Of a DNA stretch of 43,304 nucleotides, positions 27,057 through 38,131 are shown piece by piece. Position numbers and translations under genes: made by a program. How positions within the stretch are numbered: position 1 is the first letter of the stretch; every line of letters starts with the position of its first letter. The stretch is from Hondaea fermentalgiana (taxonomy: Eukaryota; Sar; Bigyra; Thraustochytrida; Thraustochytriidae): NCBI GenBank assembly GCA_014084085.1, contig NPFB01000211.1:32321-75624 (forward strand). The letters are read 5' to 3'. The notes beneath the pieces were generated by a model that saw nothing but the letters and a program-made list of their open reading frames with translations, did no database searches and had not been told where the DNA came from.

Positions 27057-29251
27057 AGAGGCCGGCCGCGCGCTCCTCGCCGTCGCCGCCCTCCGCCGCC
27101 GGTGCCGCTGCGCTGCGCTGGGCGCGGGGCGGTCGCGCGCGTCGAGTTCTTCGGGTGCCGCCGCGGCTTCGTTGCGAGTTTGCTTGCCGGCGCAGCGCCG
27201 CGGCGCGGGCTGCGCGCGCCGGCTGCTACGAGTTTAAGCAGGCGCGGCCTGGCTCCTCGGGAGGCAGGCGCGCCGTACGGGAGAGAAGGAGGAGGAATGA
27301 AAGGATCGGGTGCGGAGGGAAGGGAGGGAAGGGGGAAAGAGCAGGGCGGCCTCCGGGCTGGACGCGGCGAGGGCCTGCGCGCCGCGCGGACCAGCGCTGC
27401 ATGGATAGGCGCGGGAGGCAGGGGGAGAGAGGGGCCCGGGCTGGCGAGCGCGAGGAGGCGGCGCGGAAGGTCGAGCGCAGGCCGGCGCGCATGGACTCGA
27501 TGGATTGGCCAGGCCCTCAGGTTCCACAGCGTGACACAGCTGTGGTACAATGATTGGCTTCGCTGCGGTGACTAGTGCGGCCCCGATGTGAGGGGGTAGA
27601 GCAGCACGGTGAAGGAACCTGGCGAAGCCTGTGATTGAAGGTGTAGCTTCTCCGGCCAACCTACGTCTGTAGAACCTGGGACGCTTCGCTTGTTTTCTTG
27701 CTTGCAGGCTGCTACTACAGGCTGAGGAGGCTAGCTGGTGGAGAGGGAGCGAGAGAGGGGGAGGGAGAGCGCGAAAAGGAAATGTGCTGCGCGCCGCAGC
27801 GAATGGACAAACCCGGGCGGGCACGCGGAGGCTGGCCGGGCTGGTCGGCGCTGCGCAGGTCGATCTCGATCTATCTAGGGGTAGCGCGGCCATCCATTCT
27901 CACCGGCCACCCGGCCATTCAGAAGCGCGTATACGGACTTGACACACAGAGTGTGGTGGCTTGTTCCTCGGAGAGTGTGAATGTCAGGCAGGCAGGCACC
28001 TTCCCCGCCTCCCACAGCCAATGGGCGTCCATGCGAAATTAATAAAGGCTGCATACATTCCACATGACGAGCGAGGCAAGTCCACGTCCCACAGTGGGCC
28101 CGGTGGCCCTCTACAGCTGGGGGCTAGCTTTGCTGAGGTAAGCTGCTAGCTTTCCAAACGACTCCTTCTCCGGAACTTTGCCCGTGAGGAAGCGCAATCC
28201 ACTGTGGGCACCACACCTGGCACTCCATGTATGTCTCCGTCCCTTTTCCGTTCCGTAGGTGGCCAAAGAGTGCGCAGGCAAGCTATCAGTGATAGCGTAA
28301 CGGTATATACTGGCATTAGGTTGGAGTAGTAGGCCTCAAGGGCGACTGCGAGCACCATGCAAGGAAAGTTGACATTATTAAGCTTGCTACCAGTCAGTCG
28401 ACTGCTGACTGAAACGAATGTCAATGTCTGCCTGGAGCAGGCGTCCAAACAAGAGCAGCAACGAAACAGCAAGAGCAGCTACTAAGAAGGCCTGCAGAAG
28501 CAAGAAGCAAGAAGCAAGAGCACGGGGAAATTGCCTCTGGAGAAATGTACTTGCTGCATGGGAGGGGCACAAGAAACAGGCCAGCGAGGAGGACGCGCTG
28601 AGGCACTAGGTAAGGCGACAAGACCTCTTTTTGAACCAGAAACAACAACGAATACCACTCACCACACTGTGCAGCCAGGGGTGGCCAAAGATATGGTTGT
28701 ATACTGTAAGAAGGGCAGCTTCTAGGAATGGACTCATGCTACCGTAGGCTAGGTTGTACTTTTTTTTCTTGTGATGTGAACGATTGTCGGAAAAGGTGGA
28801 GCGCCAGTTGGGAGGTCGGGAGAGAAAGGGATAGAAATGGAGAAGGGAGAGGGGGGGTCCATATCAGAGGAGTGGACGCAGCGCTCGATACTGAACTGCT
28901 CTATACTCCTAGAGAAAATGGATCGGTCATGAGAGAGTAGACAGTAGACAGACATTCTCCAGGCCTGGATCAATTTTGAGAATGCATGCATGCAAGACTG
29001 GCTTGATTCCAATTGGGTCCAAGAACGAATGTGCATCCTCTTTTGATGGATCAAGCGCGAGAGAGTCAAACTTGCGCCCTTTTGTTCGGCACAAATGAAG
29101 CTACATCCATTTATCACATCTCCTCATGGATGGAAACGATCGACTTTCACTTCTCCAGGCTCAAATGGTAGGTCCAAGGTTGCTCAAGTGCGGGGTCCAG
29201 CCACTTGCCTTCGCCGCGGCGCGTGATCATCCATCCTTCACACGCCAAGAA

Positions 29252-29274
29252 CCCCCCCCCCCCCCCCCCCCCCC
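29252..29274 (+). repeat. poly-C tract, 23 nt
   Basis: An uninterrupted run of C, followed by a TATA-like TTTATAAAAA. No gene start follows nearby. Confidence 0.95.
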
Positions 29275-30054
29275 TTTATAAAAACGTGACCTCCATCCTT
29301 CTTGAGGCTCCTCGCGCGGCGCCGCTGCGCGCCTCCGGTTTTGCAGAACTAGTTCGCACTAGTCCGCACTAATCTCCATTCTACCCATCCTGAGCAGTCG
29401 GCCGAAAGCTCGCGGAAGATGAGGCGCGCAAGCGCGGCGCGTAGCCCCCCCTAGGCGCCAGCTAGGCGCCGCGCTTTCTATCTAACAGTATAAACTGCTC
29501 TACTAGCTAGCCACACTAGTAATTTCTCCTGCTGCTTGCGCCGCTGCTGCACGATGCTACTACGCGCAAAGGAGGCCCAATCCAAATCCGAGACTGACGA
29601 GCCGCGGCGGCGAGCGCGCGCGGGCGAGCGGGGACGCGAGGCGGCGGGGCGGGCGAGCGCGAGCGCGAGGGCGTGGGCGCGCGCGAGCGAGGCGCACGCG
29701 GGCAGGCAGGCCGGCCGTCAGGCAGGCCGGAGCGAGCGGCGGCGAGGCCTTCCCGGGATCTGATTTTTGAAAAAAGCTGGCAGGCGGGAAATCCGGATCA
29801 GCGCGCGCGACGGGCAGCGCCTTCTCCGCGCGGACGCGAGGAGCAGCGGCGCGAGGACGCGCACGAGGCAGGCAGGCACCCGCGGGGCGCCTGCGCGTAC
29901 GTCCGCGCGCACGCACGCTCGGCCTTCCGTCCGCCCGTCGAGCGGTACCGCGCGAGAGAGTGAAGGCGCGAGGCGTCCGGCAGGTTATTTGACGGGGAGA
30001 CTACTACGGGGAACAAGGAGCGAGTGCGCGAGTTGCTGCTTGCCGAGGATCAAG

Positions 30055-32829
30055 ATGCTGAGGCTGACGACGCGCGGCGGAGGGCGCCACGCCCTGGGCG
30101 CGGCCTCGAGGCGCGCGCTCGGACGCCAGGGAGGCCTGGCCGGGAACGGCCCGAGCCGCGGCGGACTCGACGCTCAAGGGTGGACGCTGGCGGCGCGGGC
30201 ACCCGGCGCGCTTCTGGGCGGCTCGCGGACCCTCGCGGCGCTCGGGTCGCCCAAGGCGCGCGACCTCGTCGAGCTCTTCCAGGCCGCCTTCTCGTCCGGC
30301 AAGGTACCGCGTGGATTCGGCAAGTTTTTCCCGGACAGCGACGATGGTCAGGGAAACTCCAACAAGGGCGATGCCAAAAACAGCGAGAGCGGCCAGAGCG
30401 GAACAGATGCCCAGGCCGGAGCCGAGAAGAAGGATGCCAAGACCGGAGCCGAGGGAAGCGCGGAATCGAACGGAGCTGGACCTGGGGCCGGGTCTGCGTC
30501 CTCCTTCAACTCCAAAAAGGAACATGATTCCGACAACAACCGGAAGCGACACGGCGCCGGCGGCAATGGCGGACCCGAAGACGAGGGACCCAACATGGGC
30601 GCCAACCAGATGCTCACCGGGGCTTTGGCTCTCTTTCTCATCTACAGCCTTATGAGCAGCAACTCGGAGCAGAGCATTGGCAGGGAGATCAACTGGCAAG
30701 AGTTCAAGACCCACCTGCTTGCCGCCGGCGAGGTCGAACGCATCGTCGTGGTCAACAAGCAAGTGGCCAAGGTCTATGTGCGCGGCCGCTCGGCAGCCAA
30801 TGACATTATTGGGATCGGTGGCGGCAACGGTAGCAGCAACAACAGCGGGCTCAGCAGTTCCGAGGCCGACAACAGCATGAACTTTCGTTCCGTTGGCTCC
30901 TCGTCCAAGTCCGGATCGTCGGGCCAGTTCGTTCCGGATGAAGACAAGTATGCCAACTCGAACGAGAGTGAAGGCAACGCGCGCAACGGATCCACTGGAG
31001 GCGCCGCGGGATACCCGAACCGCCTGCACAATCTTAACAACGCCAACTCGCAATACTACTTTACGATTGGTAGCATCGACAGCTTCGAGCGCAAGCTCGA
31101 GATGGCGCAACGCGAGCTGGGCATCCGATCGACCAACTTTGTTCCCGTGCAGTATGTGAACGAGACCAACTGGCTGTCGGAGCTCTCCAAGCTTGCACCC
31201 ACCTTTCTCATTATCGCAGCCTGGCTCTTTATGATGCGCAGCATGGGCGGCGGTGGCGTTGGCGGCGGTGGCGGCATGTCCAACATTTTCAAAGTGGGCA
31301 AGAGCCCCGCGCAGATGCTTGGCAAGGACAAGAACGTCGGTGTCACGTTCAAGGACGTGGCTGGCTGTGACGAGGCCAAGGTGGAAATCATGGAGTTTGT
31401 CGAGTTCCTCAAGGATCCCAAGCGCTTCACCAAGCTTGGCGCCAAAATTCCCAAGGGTGCCTTGTTGGCAGGCCCACCCGGTACGGGTAAGACGCTCTTG
31501 GCCAAGGCTACTGCCGGCGAGGCCAGCGTGCCCTTCTTTTCCATTTCTGGCAGTGACTTTATCGAGATGTTCGTCGGTGTTGGTCCATCGCGCGTGCGCG
31601 ATCTCTTTGGCCAGGCGCGCAAGAATGCCCCGTGCATTGTCTTTATCGATGAAATTGATGCCGTCGCGCGCGCCCGCGGAAAGGGTGGCTTCAGTGGCGG
31701 CAACGATGAGCGTGAGAACACCCTGAATCAGCTGCTCGTTGAGATGGATGGCTTCACCTCCAAGGAGGGTGTTGTCGTCTTGGCCGGCACCAACCGTGTT
31801 GACATTCTCGACCCGGCAATCCTCCGTCCCGGTCGCTTCGATCGGACTATCAACGTCGATCTTCCGGATATCGAGGGACGCAAGTCGATCTTTAAGATCC
31901 ATCTTGGCAAGGTGAATGTGGCCGGTGACATTGACGAGGTCGCGCAGCGTCTTGCTGCGCTGACGCCTGGATTTTCCGGTGCGCAAATCGCAAACATTGC
32001 CAACGAAGCCGCCATCCTCGCCGCCCGCAAGAACAAGGACGCTGTCGATATGGAGTGCTTTGAGGGCGCCGTGGATCGCGTCATTGGCGGTCTCGAGAAG
32101 CGCAACTCTGTCATGACCCGCGAGGAGCTCCGCACGGTCGCCTACCACGAAGCTGGCCATGCTCTTGTCGGCTGGTTCCTCAAGGACTGCGACCCGCTCC
32201 TCAAGGTGACCATCATCCCCCGCGCCAGCGGTGCGCTCGGCTTTGCGCAGTACCTTCCGCGCGAGCTTGCGCTGCACTCGCAGGATCAGCTGCTCGATCG
32301 GATGGCCATGGCATTAGGCGGTCGTGTTGCCGAGGAAATCACCTTTGGTGAGCGCAGCATCACTACCGGTGCCGCGGACGATTTGAACAAGGTCACGCAG
32401 ATCGCGACCAACATGGTCACGCGTTTCGGCATGTCGCAGCGTATTGGTACGATCTCGTACCCGGAGGATGAAAACCAAATGGTGCCTCAGAAGAAGTACA
32501 GTGAGGCTACGGCAAAGATTATTGACGAAGAGGTCAACAAGCTTGTGACTGAGGCCTACGCGCGTACCAAGGATCTTCTCATCTCCAAGAAGACGCAGCT
32601 TGGGCAAGTTGCTGAGTATCTCCTTGAGAAGGAGACCATCAACCAGCACGACATCGAGCGTCTTATTGGACCGCGCCCCTTTGAGCCCACCTCCACGTAC
32701 CGCGACTTCTTGAAGGAGGTCCGCGGACCTGGCGCGTCCAAGACGTCTGAGGACGGCGACACTGGCAGTGACAACGAAGAAGGCAAGGAGACGCACGGTT
32801 CGGGGCCTACGCCTGCGCCGGCCTTGTAG
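30055..32829 (+). CDS. AFG3: mitochondrial m-AAA protease, AFG3/Yta12-like (FtsH family)
   Basis: The protein has 924 residues. m-AAA protease degrades and processes proteins of the mitochondrial inner membrane. The N-terminus ([20 protein letters not shown]) is Arg-rich and lacks acids, as in a mitochondrial presequence. Membrane helices lie at ~186-201 and ~377-397. The AAA domain has GPPGTGKT (473-480), CIVFIDEID with Asp 532 and Glu 533, and RPGRFDR. The zinc site is HEAGH (698-702). [26 protein letters not shown] before the AAA core is typical of AFG3/Yta12 rather than i-AAA. A Ser/Asn/Gly-rich insert of ~90 residues (244-333) splits the intermembrane-space domain. The ATG at 30055 (CAAG-ATGCTG) is the first ATG upstream of the presequence-like segment. 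It is convergent with ATG3. Confidence 0.94.
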   Translation: MLRLTTRGGGRHALGAASRRALGRQGGLAGNGPSRGGLDAQGWTLAARAPGALLGGSRTLAALGSPKARDLVELFQAAFSSGKVPRGFGKFFPDSDDGQGNSNKGDAKNSESGQSGTDAQAGAEKKDAKTGAEGSAESNGAGPGAGSASSFNSKKEHDSDNNRKRHGAGGNGGPEDEGPNMGANQMLTGALALFLIYSLMSSNSEQSIGREINWQEFKTHLLAAGEVERIVVVNKQVAKVYVRGRSAANDIIGIGGGNGSSNNSGLSSSEADNSMNFRSVGSSSKSGSSGQFVPDEDKYANSNESEGNARNGSTGGAAGYPNRLHNLNNANSQYYFTIGSIDSFERKLEMAQRELGIRSTNFVPVQYVNETNWLSELSKLAPTFLIIAAWLFMMRSMGGGGVGGGGGMSNIFKVGKSPAQMLGKDKNVGVTFKDVAGCDEAKVEIMEFVEFLKDPKRFTKLGAKIPKGALLAGPPGTGKTLLAKATAGEASVPFFSISGSDFIEMFVGVGPSRVRDLFGQARKNAPCIVFIDEIDAVARARGKGGFSGGNDERENTLNQLLVEMDGFTSKEGVVVLAGTNRVDILDPAILRPGRFDRTINVDLPDIEGRKSIFKIHLGKVNVAGDIDEVAQRLAALTPGFSGAQIANIANEAAILAARKNKDAVDMECFEGAVDRVIGGLEKRNSVMTREELRTVAYHEAGHALVGWFLKDCDPLLKVTIIPRASGALGFAQYLPRELALHSQDQLLDRMAMALGGRVAEEITFGERSITTGAADDLNKVTQIATNMVTRFGMSQRIGTISYPEDENQMVPQKKYSEATAKIIDEEVNKLVTEAYARTKDLLISKKTQLGQVAEYLLEKETINQHDIERLIGPRPFEPTSTYRDFLKEVRGPGASKTSEDGDTGSDNEEGKETHGSGPTPAPAL

Positions 32830-33376
32830 TTTTTGGGTGCACATCTGGCTCTAGAATCTTGTACATCCGGCTATTTTCTTTTCTTCATTACCTACTCCTC
32901 CTACTACCACTTTTACTTTTACCACCGGCATCTTTCTTTTCTCCTGTACCACATTGTCTTGATGTGCATGTACTACACTCGCAAGGTTGCTTGTTGTTGT
33001 TGTTGTTGTTGTTGTCCTTTGTTTACCTTACCGAAAATGAGAAAGAGAGTTGTATGGCGGACGAATGTTCGCACGTTGCAAGATTTACCTCGTCGTTTTC
33101 TGATTTTGTATTTTTCTTATTGCCTCGGTCACGGCCATGGTGATGTGATCATTCTCCACATGAAGGGAAAAGGAAGCGACGACTTACGACACAGACACAT
33201 GTTTCCTTCGACAATGACGGAAGAAAAAAAACATGCCAGAGACCCAGGGGCCAAAAAAATGATCATTTTTTAACTTTTTATTTTATTGGTCTCTTCGCCC
33301 GCGACTACCGGTTTGCTTCGTTCGTCATACACACTGACCGTGCCAACAGAGGCGTCTCCGGCTCCTAAATTCCTAC
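32830..33376. other. shared 3' spacer between AFG3-like and ATG3 genes
   Basis: A 547-nt convergent spacer, AT-rich with pyrimidine tracts and a (TTG)n microsatellite at 32992-33015. Several poly-A runs occur near 33220-33260. No gene seen. Confidence 0.5.
32992..33015 (+). repeat. (TTG)n microsatellite
   Basis: About eight tandem TTG triplets in the likely 3' UTR of the AFG3-like gene. Confidence 0.9.
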
Positions 33377-34423
33377 TTACATTTGCGCAGCGACTTCAAT
33401 GGTGTTGTCGTAGTTGATTGTCGGAATGACCGACTGGATGAACTTGAGAAAGATGAAGAGGTACTGACTTGGATCAGCTTTCTTGCCGCCCTCGTTAAGC
33501 TGAGCGACGATCTTTTTCATCACGTCCGCATGTTTGCAGGGGTGAATCGACGCGTACCGGACGCCGCCAGCTAGTTGAGGGTGCGGTTCAATCGTTACTG
33601 TCTTGTTCGCATAGTCTTGCATGATGTCCTCCAGCACAGCCTCGCCAGACAGAGGCTGTTGCTGCTCGTCGTAGCCGTGCAGCCACACGCGCGGCGTCTG
33701 GTAGTACTTGTCGTACGTGATGCTCAAGTCATATGTGCGCATCTTCACGAGTCCATCGTCTGCTTCTCCCGACCCCTCCACCAAAGAGTCCCCATTCTGC
33801 GCCTTGCCTTGCTCCTTGGCGTTGGAATTCTCAGTCGAACCCGCGTTCGTGGAGTCGAGACCTTCCTCAACAAAATCATCCAGATCGATAAAGCCGTCTT
33901 CGTTCTCTGTGGGTTCAGGCTTGCTGCTCGCGGCCTCCGTAGAATCCTTCGACGCGGGCGCGGGCGCGGGCGCTGGCGCAGGAGAAGGCGTGGGCTCATT
34001 CTCCTTGGGCAACGCGGCCTCGACTGAGCGCAAATCGAGCGGCTGCTGCTCCTTCTTCCTCGCAAATCCATTGTCGGCAGCGGAGTTGTTGTGCGTGGCG
34101 AGCCATGACTCGTCCTCGCCCTCGACACCCTCGACCTCGAGCTCTGCGCTGTACGTCGCCTCGAGATCGCGCACGCGGTGCTCACAGGCCACACCTCGCG
34201 TAATGAGGAACTGTTTGTCATCCGGAAGGAAGCCACGCTTCTTGCTCGGATCGCCCGAAGCCCACTGCCACGTCGGGCACATACGCACAAGCTGATCTCC
34301 GGCACGTACAAACTCCTCGGGCGTTAAGACTCCACGCTCTTCGAAAGCAGACTCGTTCAGTACGGGAGTGACGTATTCCCCGACGGCATGCGCCACGTTG
34401 TGGAGCTTGTGCAGGAAGCTCAT
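33377..34423 (-). CDS. ATG3: autophagy E2-like enzyme ATG3
   Basis: The protein has 348 residues. ATG3 conjugates ATG8 to phosphatidylethanolamine during autophagosome growth. The N-terminus MSFLHKLHNVAHAVGEYVTPVL resembles the amphipathic membrane-sensing helix of the family, followed by ERGVLTPEEFVRAGDQLV. GWxW-like TWQWASG is conserved. An acidic flexible region (~150-215, ending FIDLDDFVEEG) is inserted as in other ATG3s but longer. The E2 core has TYDLSITYDKYYQTPRVWL and HPCKHADVM with the catalytic Cys at 296. The C-terminus FIQSVIPTINYDNTIEV closes the domain. Human ATG3 has 314 residues, so the difference is the loop. The ATG at 34423 is the first residue of the conserved helix. It is head to head with NDUFB2. 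Confidence 0.96.
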   Translation of the reverse strand: MSFLHKLHNVAHAVGEYVTPVLNESAFEERGVLTPEEFVRAGDQLVRMCPTWQWASGDPSKKRGFLPDDKQFLITRGVACEHRVRDLEATYSAELEVEGVEGEDESWLATHNNSAADNGFARKKEQQPLDLRSVEAALPKENEPTPSPAPAPAPAPASKDSTEAASSKPEPTENEDGFIDLDDFVEEGLDSTNAGSTENSNAKEQGKAQNGDSLVEGSGEADDGLVKMRTYDLSITYDKYYQTPRVWLHGYDEQQQPLSGEAVLEDIMQDYANKTVTIEPHPQLAGGVRYASIHPCKHADVMKKIVAQLNEGGKKADPSQYLFIFLKFIQSVIPTINYDNTIEVAAQM

Positions 34424-35238
34424 CGTCGGGGGCCTTTTCGACTTCGCTCTTTCTCAACGCAATCGAAAGCTCTTATCTCGTCTATCTCGGCCAGGCAGCG
34501 CAGCCCGAGGCGTCAAGCGGACGTTCACACGACTGCGAGCGGGGCTCGATCGCGCTTTAGTGGTACGCGCGGCGCGCGCGCGGATATCTCTCCAGGAAAT
34601 TGGAGAAACCAAAGATGACAGAAAAGCTGTCCGCGCTCTCTGGCGAAAGCTCCTCCGCAGATCTCTCTCGCCTCCGCTGCGCACGCAGAGCGCAGTCGAT
34701 CTGCTCACGCGCTCAACGTAGGCAGGCAAACCAAACTCCCCTCTCCGCACGGGCAGGCGGGCGGGCGGGCGGGCGGGCGGGCGGAGCAGGTCGGGCGGAC
34801 TTGTCGTTTGGGTCTGGATAACCGAGTTGAGTTCCCTCGCGGACCTCTCCCGGAACCCTCGCAGAACTCTCAAACAGCACAAATGCGCCGCCTTACAGTC
34901 CACAAATGTTGCGTTAGAACAGTAAGGTGCCTGCGAAGGCGCGATGGACTAGGATAGTGGAGTGATAAAGTGGATATGGAGGCCGCGGCAAGTGAAAGTT
35001 GGGGAAAGAAAAGTGGAGAAATGCCGGAGAAGTTAAGGCGGCCTGGCCTGCAGCGCAGACGGCCGGCCGTGGAGACTGGCAGAAGGCCATCCAGAGGGAG
35101 GAGACGTACGAGGCAAGCCTTGCGCGCGGGCAGGGCAGCAGCGAGGCAGGCAGGCAGGCAGGCAGGCTCCGCGTCGGCGAAGCTCGAGACAGCGGCAGCG
35201 CGGGTCCACTCGGCCCGGCGGAGGGGAAATAAAAGAAG
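34424..35238. promoter_or_regulatory. shared divergent promoter of ATG3 and NDUFB2
   Basis: An 815-nt spacer. It holds a (GGGC)n run at 34759-34781 and a (GCAG)n run at about 35144-35167. No further gene is seen; the open frames here are GC-rich artefacts. Confidence 0.5.
34759..34781 (+). repeat. (GGGC)n run with G-quadruplex potential
   Basis: Six GGG blocks separated by single C on the plus strand. This fits the consensus for a stable G-quadruplex. It lies about 340 nt upstream of the ATG3 start. Confidence 0.8.
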
Positions 35239-35607
35239 ATGCTGGGCGCGATCGCACGCAGGGCGGCTGGCCGCCGCGCGGCGCCGACGTGGCGTATGCA
35301 GCAGCAGCAGCAGGGCCAGGTGCGGAACGCCGGCACGAGCGCGGGCCCCGAGTACAACCACTTCAAGGTCCCTCATGTGGAGAAGAACCACCAGCTTCTT
35401 GGCGAGGCCCTCGGATGCATGACGTGGCTGTGGATTTTCTACAGGGCAAAACAGGATGGTGTCTACCTGCTGGGCCTTCAGAACCCGTTCGAGGGCGGCC
35501 ATGGTGACCACGGCCATGATGACCATGGCCATGATGACCACGGCCACGGCCACAAGCTCTCCTGGACCAAGGAGCCTGGCATGAAGCCCGAGCTCCAGGA
35601 GCATTAG
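35239..35607 (+). CDS. NDUFB2: mitochondrial complex I accessory subunit NDUFB2
   Basis: The protein has 122 residues. It is a membrane-arm accessory subunit of NADH:ubiquinone oxidoreductase. The start MLGAIARRAAGRRAAPTWR is a typical Arg-rich mitochondrial presequence. The core HVEKNHQLLGEALGCMTWLW contains the one membrane helix, followed by IFYRAKQDG (about 66-74), which is nearly the same as WFWILYRAKQDG in plant homologues. The tail is His/Gly/Asp-rich (HGDHGHDDHGHDDHGHGH), encoded by near-repeats of 12 nt; plant NDUFB2 also ends in a His-Gly tail. The ATG at 35239 is in AGAAG-ATGCTG context. The plant-like form supports a protist origin. Confidence 0.85.
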   Translation: MLGAIARRAAGRRAAPTWRMQQQQQGQVRNAGTSAGPEYNHFKVPHVEKNHQLLGEALGCMTWLWIFYRAKQDGVYLLGLQNPFEGGHGDHGHDDHGHDDHGHGHKLSWTKEPGMKPELQEH

Positions 35608-36964
35608 GACGCTTCAATGAGCTAGCTCTTTTTTGTTCCTATTGATTCCCTACCACTCTACACCTGAGAGGTGCGCGTCTGCGCTCTTCTTTACCGTCTC
35701 TTTCCTCCTCGGTGCTCACCTCAAAGCTTGTACACTTCCTTGCGCGCTTGCGTGCTTGCGAAGAGAATTAGCGGAGCGGAGAGCGCCTAGGTTTCAGTGC
35801 GGGAGAGAGGAGGGCGCTTCCCCGCGCCGGCACACAAACATTCACACGCACTGGTAGTCCTTCTACCCTTCGACGTCCTTCATCTTACCCTTTTTCGCAC
35901 ACACTCACGCAACGCTCACGTCACGTCACGTCTGCAATGCATCCGATGGCGCTTTATGCCGCGTCAATGGCTTGTTATGCTCAACTTTCCGTGCGTGCGT
36001 GCGTCTGTGCGTTTACTAAGGAGCTGAAGCCGGCTTGGCCGCTTTTTTTCCTTTTTTCCTTTTTTTTTTCTTCTTCTCCACTTGCTAGTTCGTTAGAAAT
36101 ACCAAAACCAAAAGAGCTTGCTGTGTGACCCTGCGAAAAATTCCCTGAAGGCCAGCGAAGGAGGGGCTGTTGTTGTCATTGTTTTGATCAATCCGACAAA
36201 AGAAGAAAGACAATGGTGGGATTTCAGCTGGCATCTCCTTGTTACTTTTTCTCTGTTTTCCTTTCATACACGATTGTTTACAAGGATGACCCCATCCAAA
36301 GATGCGAACGAACTTATGCATTCTCTCTCGTTTTTAACGTAATCCTGACTTTGTGCGGGTAGGCCATCATGCGCTCGACTTTTCTGCGCACACAACTAGC
36401 CGATAATCGTGGTACATGCTGTCAAGCATGATCTGGCCCAACCTAATATCACACCCAGACTCCAGGCAAGCCCTCAAGTGTGACGCGGAACCCTTTTGTT
36501 ACATGCAGGGTCGAATCGTTTTTGTTCCGGTTGCAGTACCTTTCCTGCCCGGCCAGACAATGCGTACAAGAAGCCCTGATCAATTGAATCAGAAGAAAGA
36601 CTAGGCCTAAAACCAAAAAACCACGGTGCCTGACCCAGGTTTTCGAAAGTTGCCCAGATCAGGAATGTTCAACGAGGCTGTTCTTGCTAAAATCCAAAAG
36701 GTTTTTATCGTGATATCTCTGATTGCATACGGTAGTGGTATACCAAGTTTTACACTGCTGTCCGATCGACGCCGATCGAATCGGTCCTCTCATCAAGTCA
36801 TCCGAGCAAAGTCGACCTGGTCGAGCCACAGCTATGACCGTAAAAGAAAGAGGGATGTGTTGCGGGAAGGGAAGATAAAGGGAGTGACGCCGGGAGAGAA
36901 AGGTCGCTTTGCGAACAAAAGCAAACCTCTTGTCAGCTCGCACGACGACTCGGCGAGATCACAA
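35608..36964. other. 1.36-kb convergent spacer between NDUFB2 and BRX1
   Basis: The longest convergent spacer here, more AT-rich than the genes, with poly-T runs at 36041-36070. Short open frames have no recognisable domain and no good start context. I looked for tRNA-like and small RNA patterns and saw none I could support. Confidence 0.45.
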
Positions 36965-38131
36965 TCATGAACGGAAGACTTCGCGGACGGGGTCGTGGGG
37001 AAGCACGTTGACCTCGGAACGGGCCGCGCGATCGACCTTGTCCTGGACACGCGCCGCGTACTTTGATCCGCGGCCCTTCATGATCTCACTGCGCTCAGCC
37101 GAGGGCGTCACGTACGCCGGGTTCTCCACAAGCGTGCGGCCGCCGAAACTTCCGTCAAAAACCTTGATGAGATCCAACACGAAACGGGGTCCAATCTCCA
37201 CAAGCTTGACAGTCTCCTCGCCACGCTTGAGCGCACGGCGAATTTCTTTGGCGTCCTGGGTCGTGTCAACAATCTGAAAGTGGCGGAACCAGATCTTGCC
37301 GTCCAAAAGGCTAAAGTTCATCACATGGTCGACAAACGGTTTGCTCTTCGGATGACCACGGGGGGTGCCAAAGATCTGCGTAAAGAGCTCCTTGATGAGT
37401 TGCAGCGTCGGGTCCACATCAAACTCATTTGCGAAAGAGAGCAAAGGGCGGGCTCCCTTGAGACAGTTGCCGCTCAAACGCAACTCGTCCATGGTATGAA
37501 TATTAAGCACATGAAACTTGACCGAGGGCCCGTTGGGTGTCTTACTCAGCCACATGTAAAGATCTTTTCGCTTGCGCGCCTCAAAGAAGAGGCAGTTGTT
37601 GCAGCCCTTGAGCTCGCAAACTTCGTTAATTTCGTGCAAGTTGCGCTTCGTGTCGTGCTTGATTTCCCGCCGGTGGTGTGGCAGCAGACTTCGCATGTCA
37701 TCCATCAGGTGCCGAAAGCGCGAGGTGATGCCACGGCTGCAAAAGATGAGCACGCGCTGCTTGTTGCGGTACGGAACGATGTTTGCCACTCTGTCGAGCT
37801 CTGCGTTACGCTCGCGCATGACCTCCTGGTCGCGCTTTGACAGGGAGCCCTTTACTTTCTCCTCGGACTCGTCGGCCTCCAAGTCCTCGCCCTCGGCCTC
37901 GCTCTCAGAGTCCTCGGAGCTCGCGAGGTCTTCCTCGCCGGCCTTGGCATACGCCTCGGCTTCGGCATCGGCCTCGGCCTTGGCTTGGTCCAGTTCCTCG
38001 CGGGTCTTCTTGGCCGCAGCGCGCGCCTTGCGCTCGCCCTTGACGCCGTCCAGACGGACCATGTCCTCGAGGTCCACGCGTCGCGACCTCCTGCGCTCCG
38101 TCGCGGCGCCCTTGGAGAGCTTTCGCTTCAT
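36965..38131 (-). CDS. BRX1: ribosome biogenesis protein BRX1 (Brix domain)
   Basis: The protein has 388 residues and is predicted to act in the nucleolus in assembly of the 60S ribosomal subunit. A basic start (MKRKLSKGAATERRRSRR) is followed by an Ala/Glu-rich charged region (~35-115). The Brix domain spans ~125-330: RVLIFCSRGITSRFRHLMDD, HDTKRNLHEINEVCELKGCNNCLFFEARK, and the BRX1-typical NCLKGARPLLSF. The last part (RTLVENPAYVTPSAERSEIMK) also matches BRX1. BRX1 is ~290-350 residues elsewhere; the extra length is the charged N-terminus. The ATG at 38131 (GGAAG-ATGAAG) is the first in frame. A TTG-started overlapping frame further upstream reads MGKRKAKKG if TTG is taken as Met, but has no ATG and was not used. 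Head to head with the coiled-coil gene. Confidence 0.93.
   Translation of the reverse strand: MKRKLSKGAATERRRSRRVDLEDMVRLDGVKGERKARAAAKKTREELDQAKAEADAEAEAYAKAGEEDLASSEDSESEAEGEDLEADESEEKVKGSLSKRDQEVMRERNAELDRVANIVPYRNKQRVLIFCSRGITSRFRHLMDDMRSLLPHHRREIKHDTKRNLHEINEVCELKGCNNCLFFEARKRKDLYMWLSKTPNGPSVKFHVLNIHTMDELRLSGNCLKGARPLLSFANEFDVDPTLQLIKELFTQIFGTPRGHPKSKPFVDHVMNFSLLDGKIWFRHFQIVDTTQDAKEIRRALKRGEETVKLVEIGPRFVLDLIKVFDGSFGGRTLVENPAYVTPSAERSEIMKGRGSKYAARVQDKVDRAARSEVNVLPHDPVREVFRS

Larger units (their letters stand above)
27010..30054. other. 3-kb stretch with no recognised gene
   Basis: The part next to the gap (27010-27060) is a GCCTGC-type repeat and the following ~500 nt are very GC-rich, probably the phytochrome promoter or lost 5' end. 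From about 27.6 to 29.2 kb the base composition is more even and I see no conserved protein, tRNA or rRNA. A 23-nt poly-C run (29252-29274) is followed by TTTATAAAAA. The triplicate CACTAGTCCGCACTA-like motif at 29345-29372, GGCGCC repeats near 29452-29470 and a GCAGGCAGG-rich tract (29700-29730, 29865-29880) lie upstream of the AFG3-like gene. Confidence 0.4.

Noticed and set aside
27010..27550. Extension of the phytochrome frame beyond the gap as its N-terminus
   Set aside because: The gap is a placeholder of unknown length, so frame continuity is accidental. The predicted residues are Pro/Arg/Ala-rich without the expected Cys and IQPHG-like motif.
25889..27553. Long plus-strand frame through the second gap
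   Set aside because: It is antisense to the phytochrome GAF/PAS region and runs through Ns and GC-rich repeats.
27560..27660. tRNA-like stretch GGGGGTAGAGCAGC
   Set aside because: It does not fold into a cloverleaf and lacks a proper B box (GGTTCGAANCC).
30004..32277. 757-codon open frame antisense to the AFG3-like gene
   Set aside because: It mirrors a GC-biased coding region and shows no family motif. The sense strand has full AAA and zinc-protease signatures.
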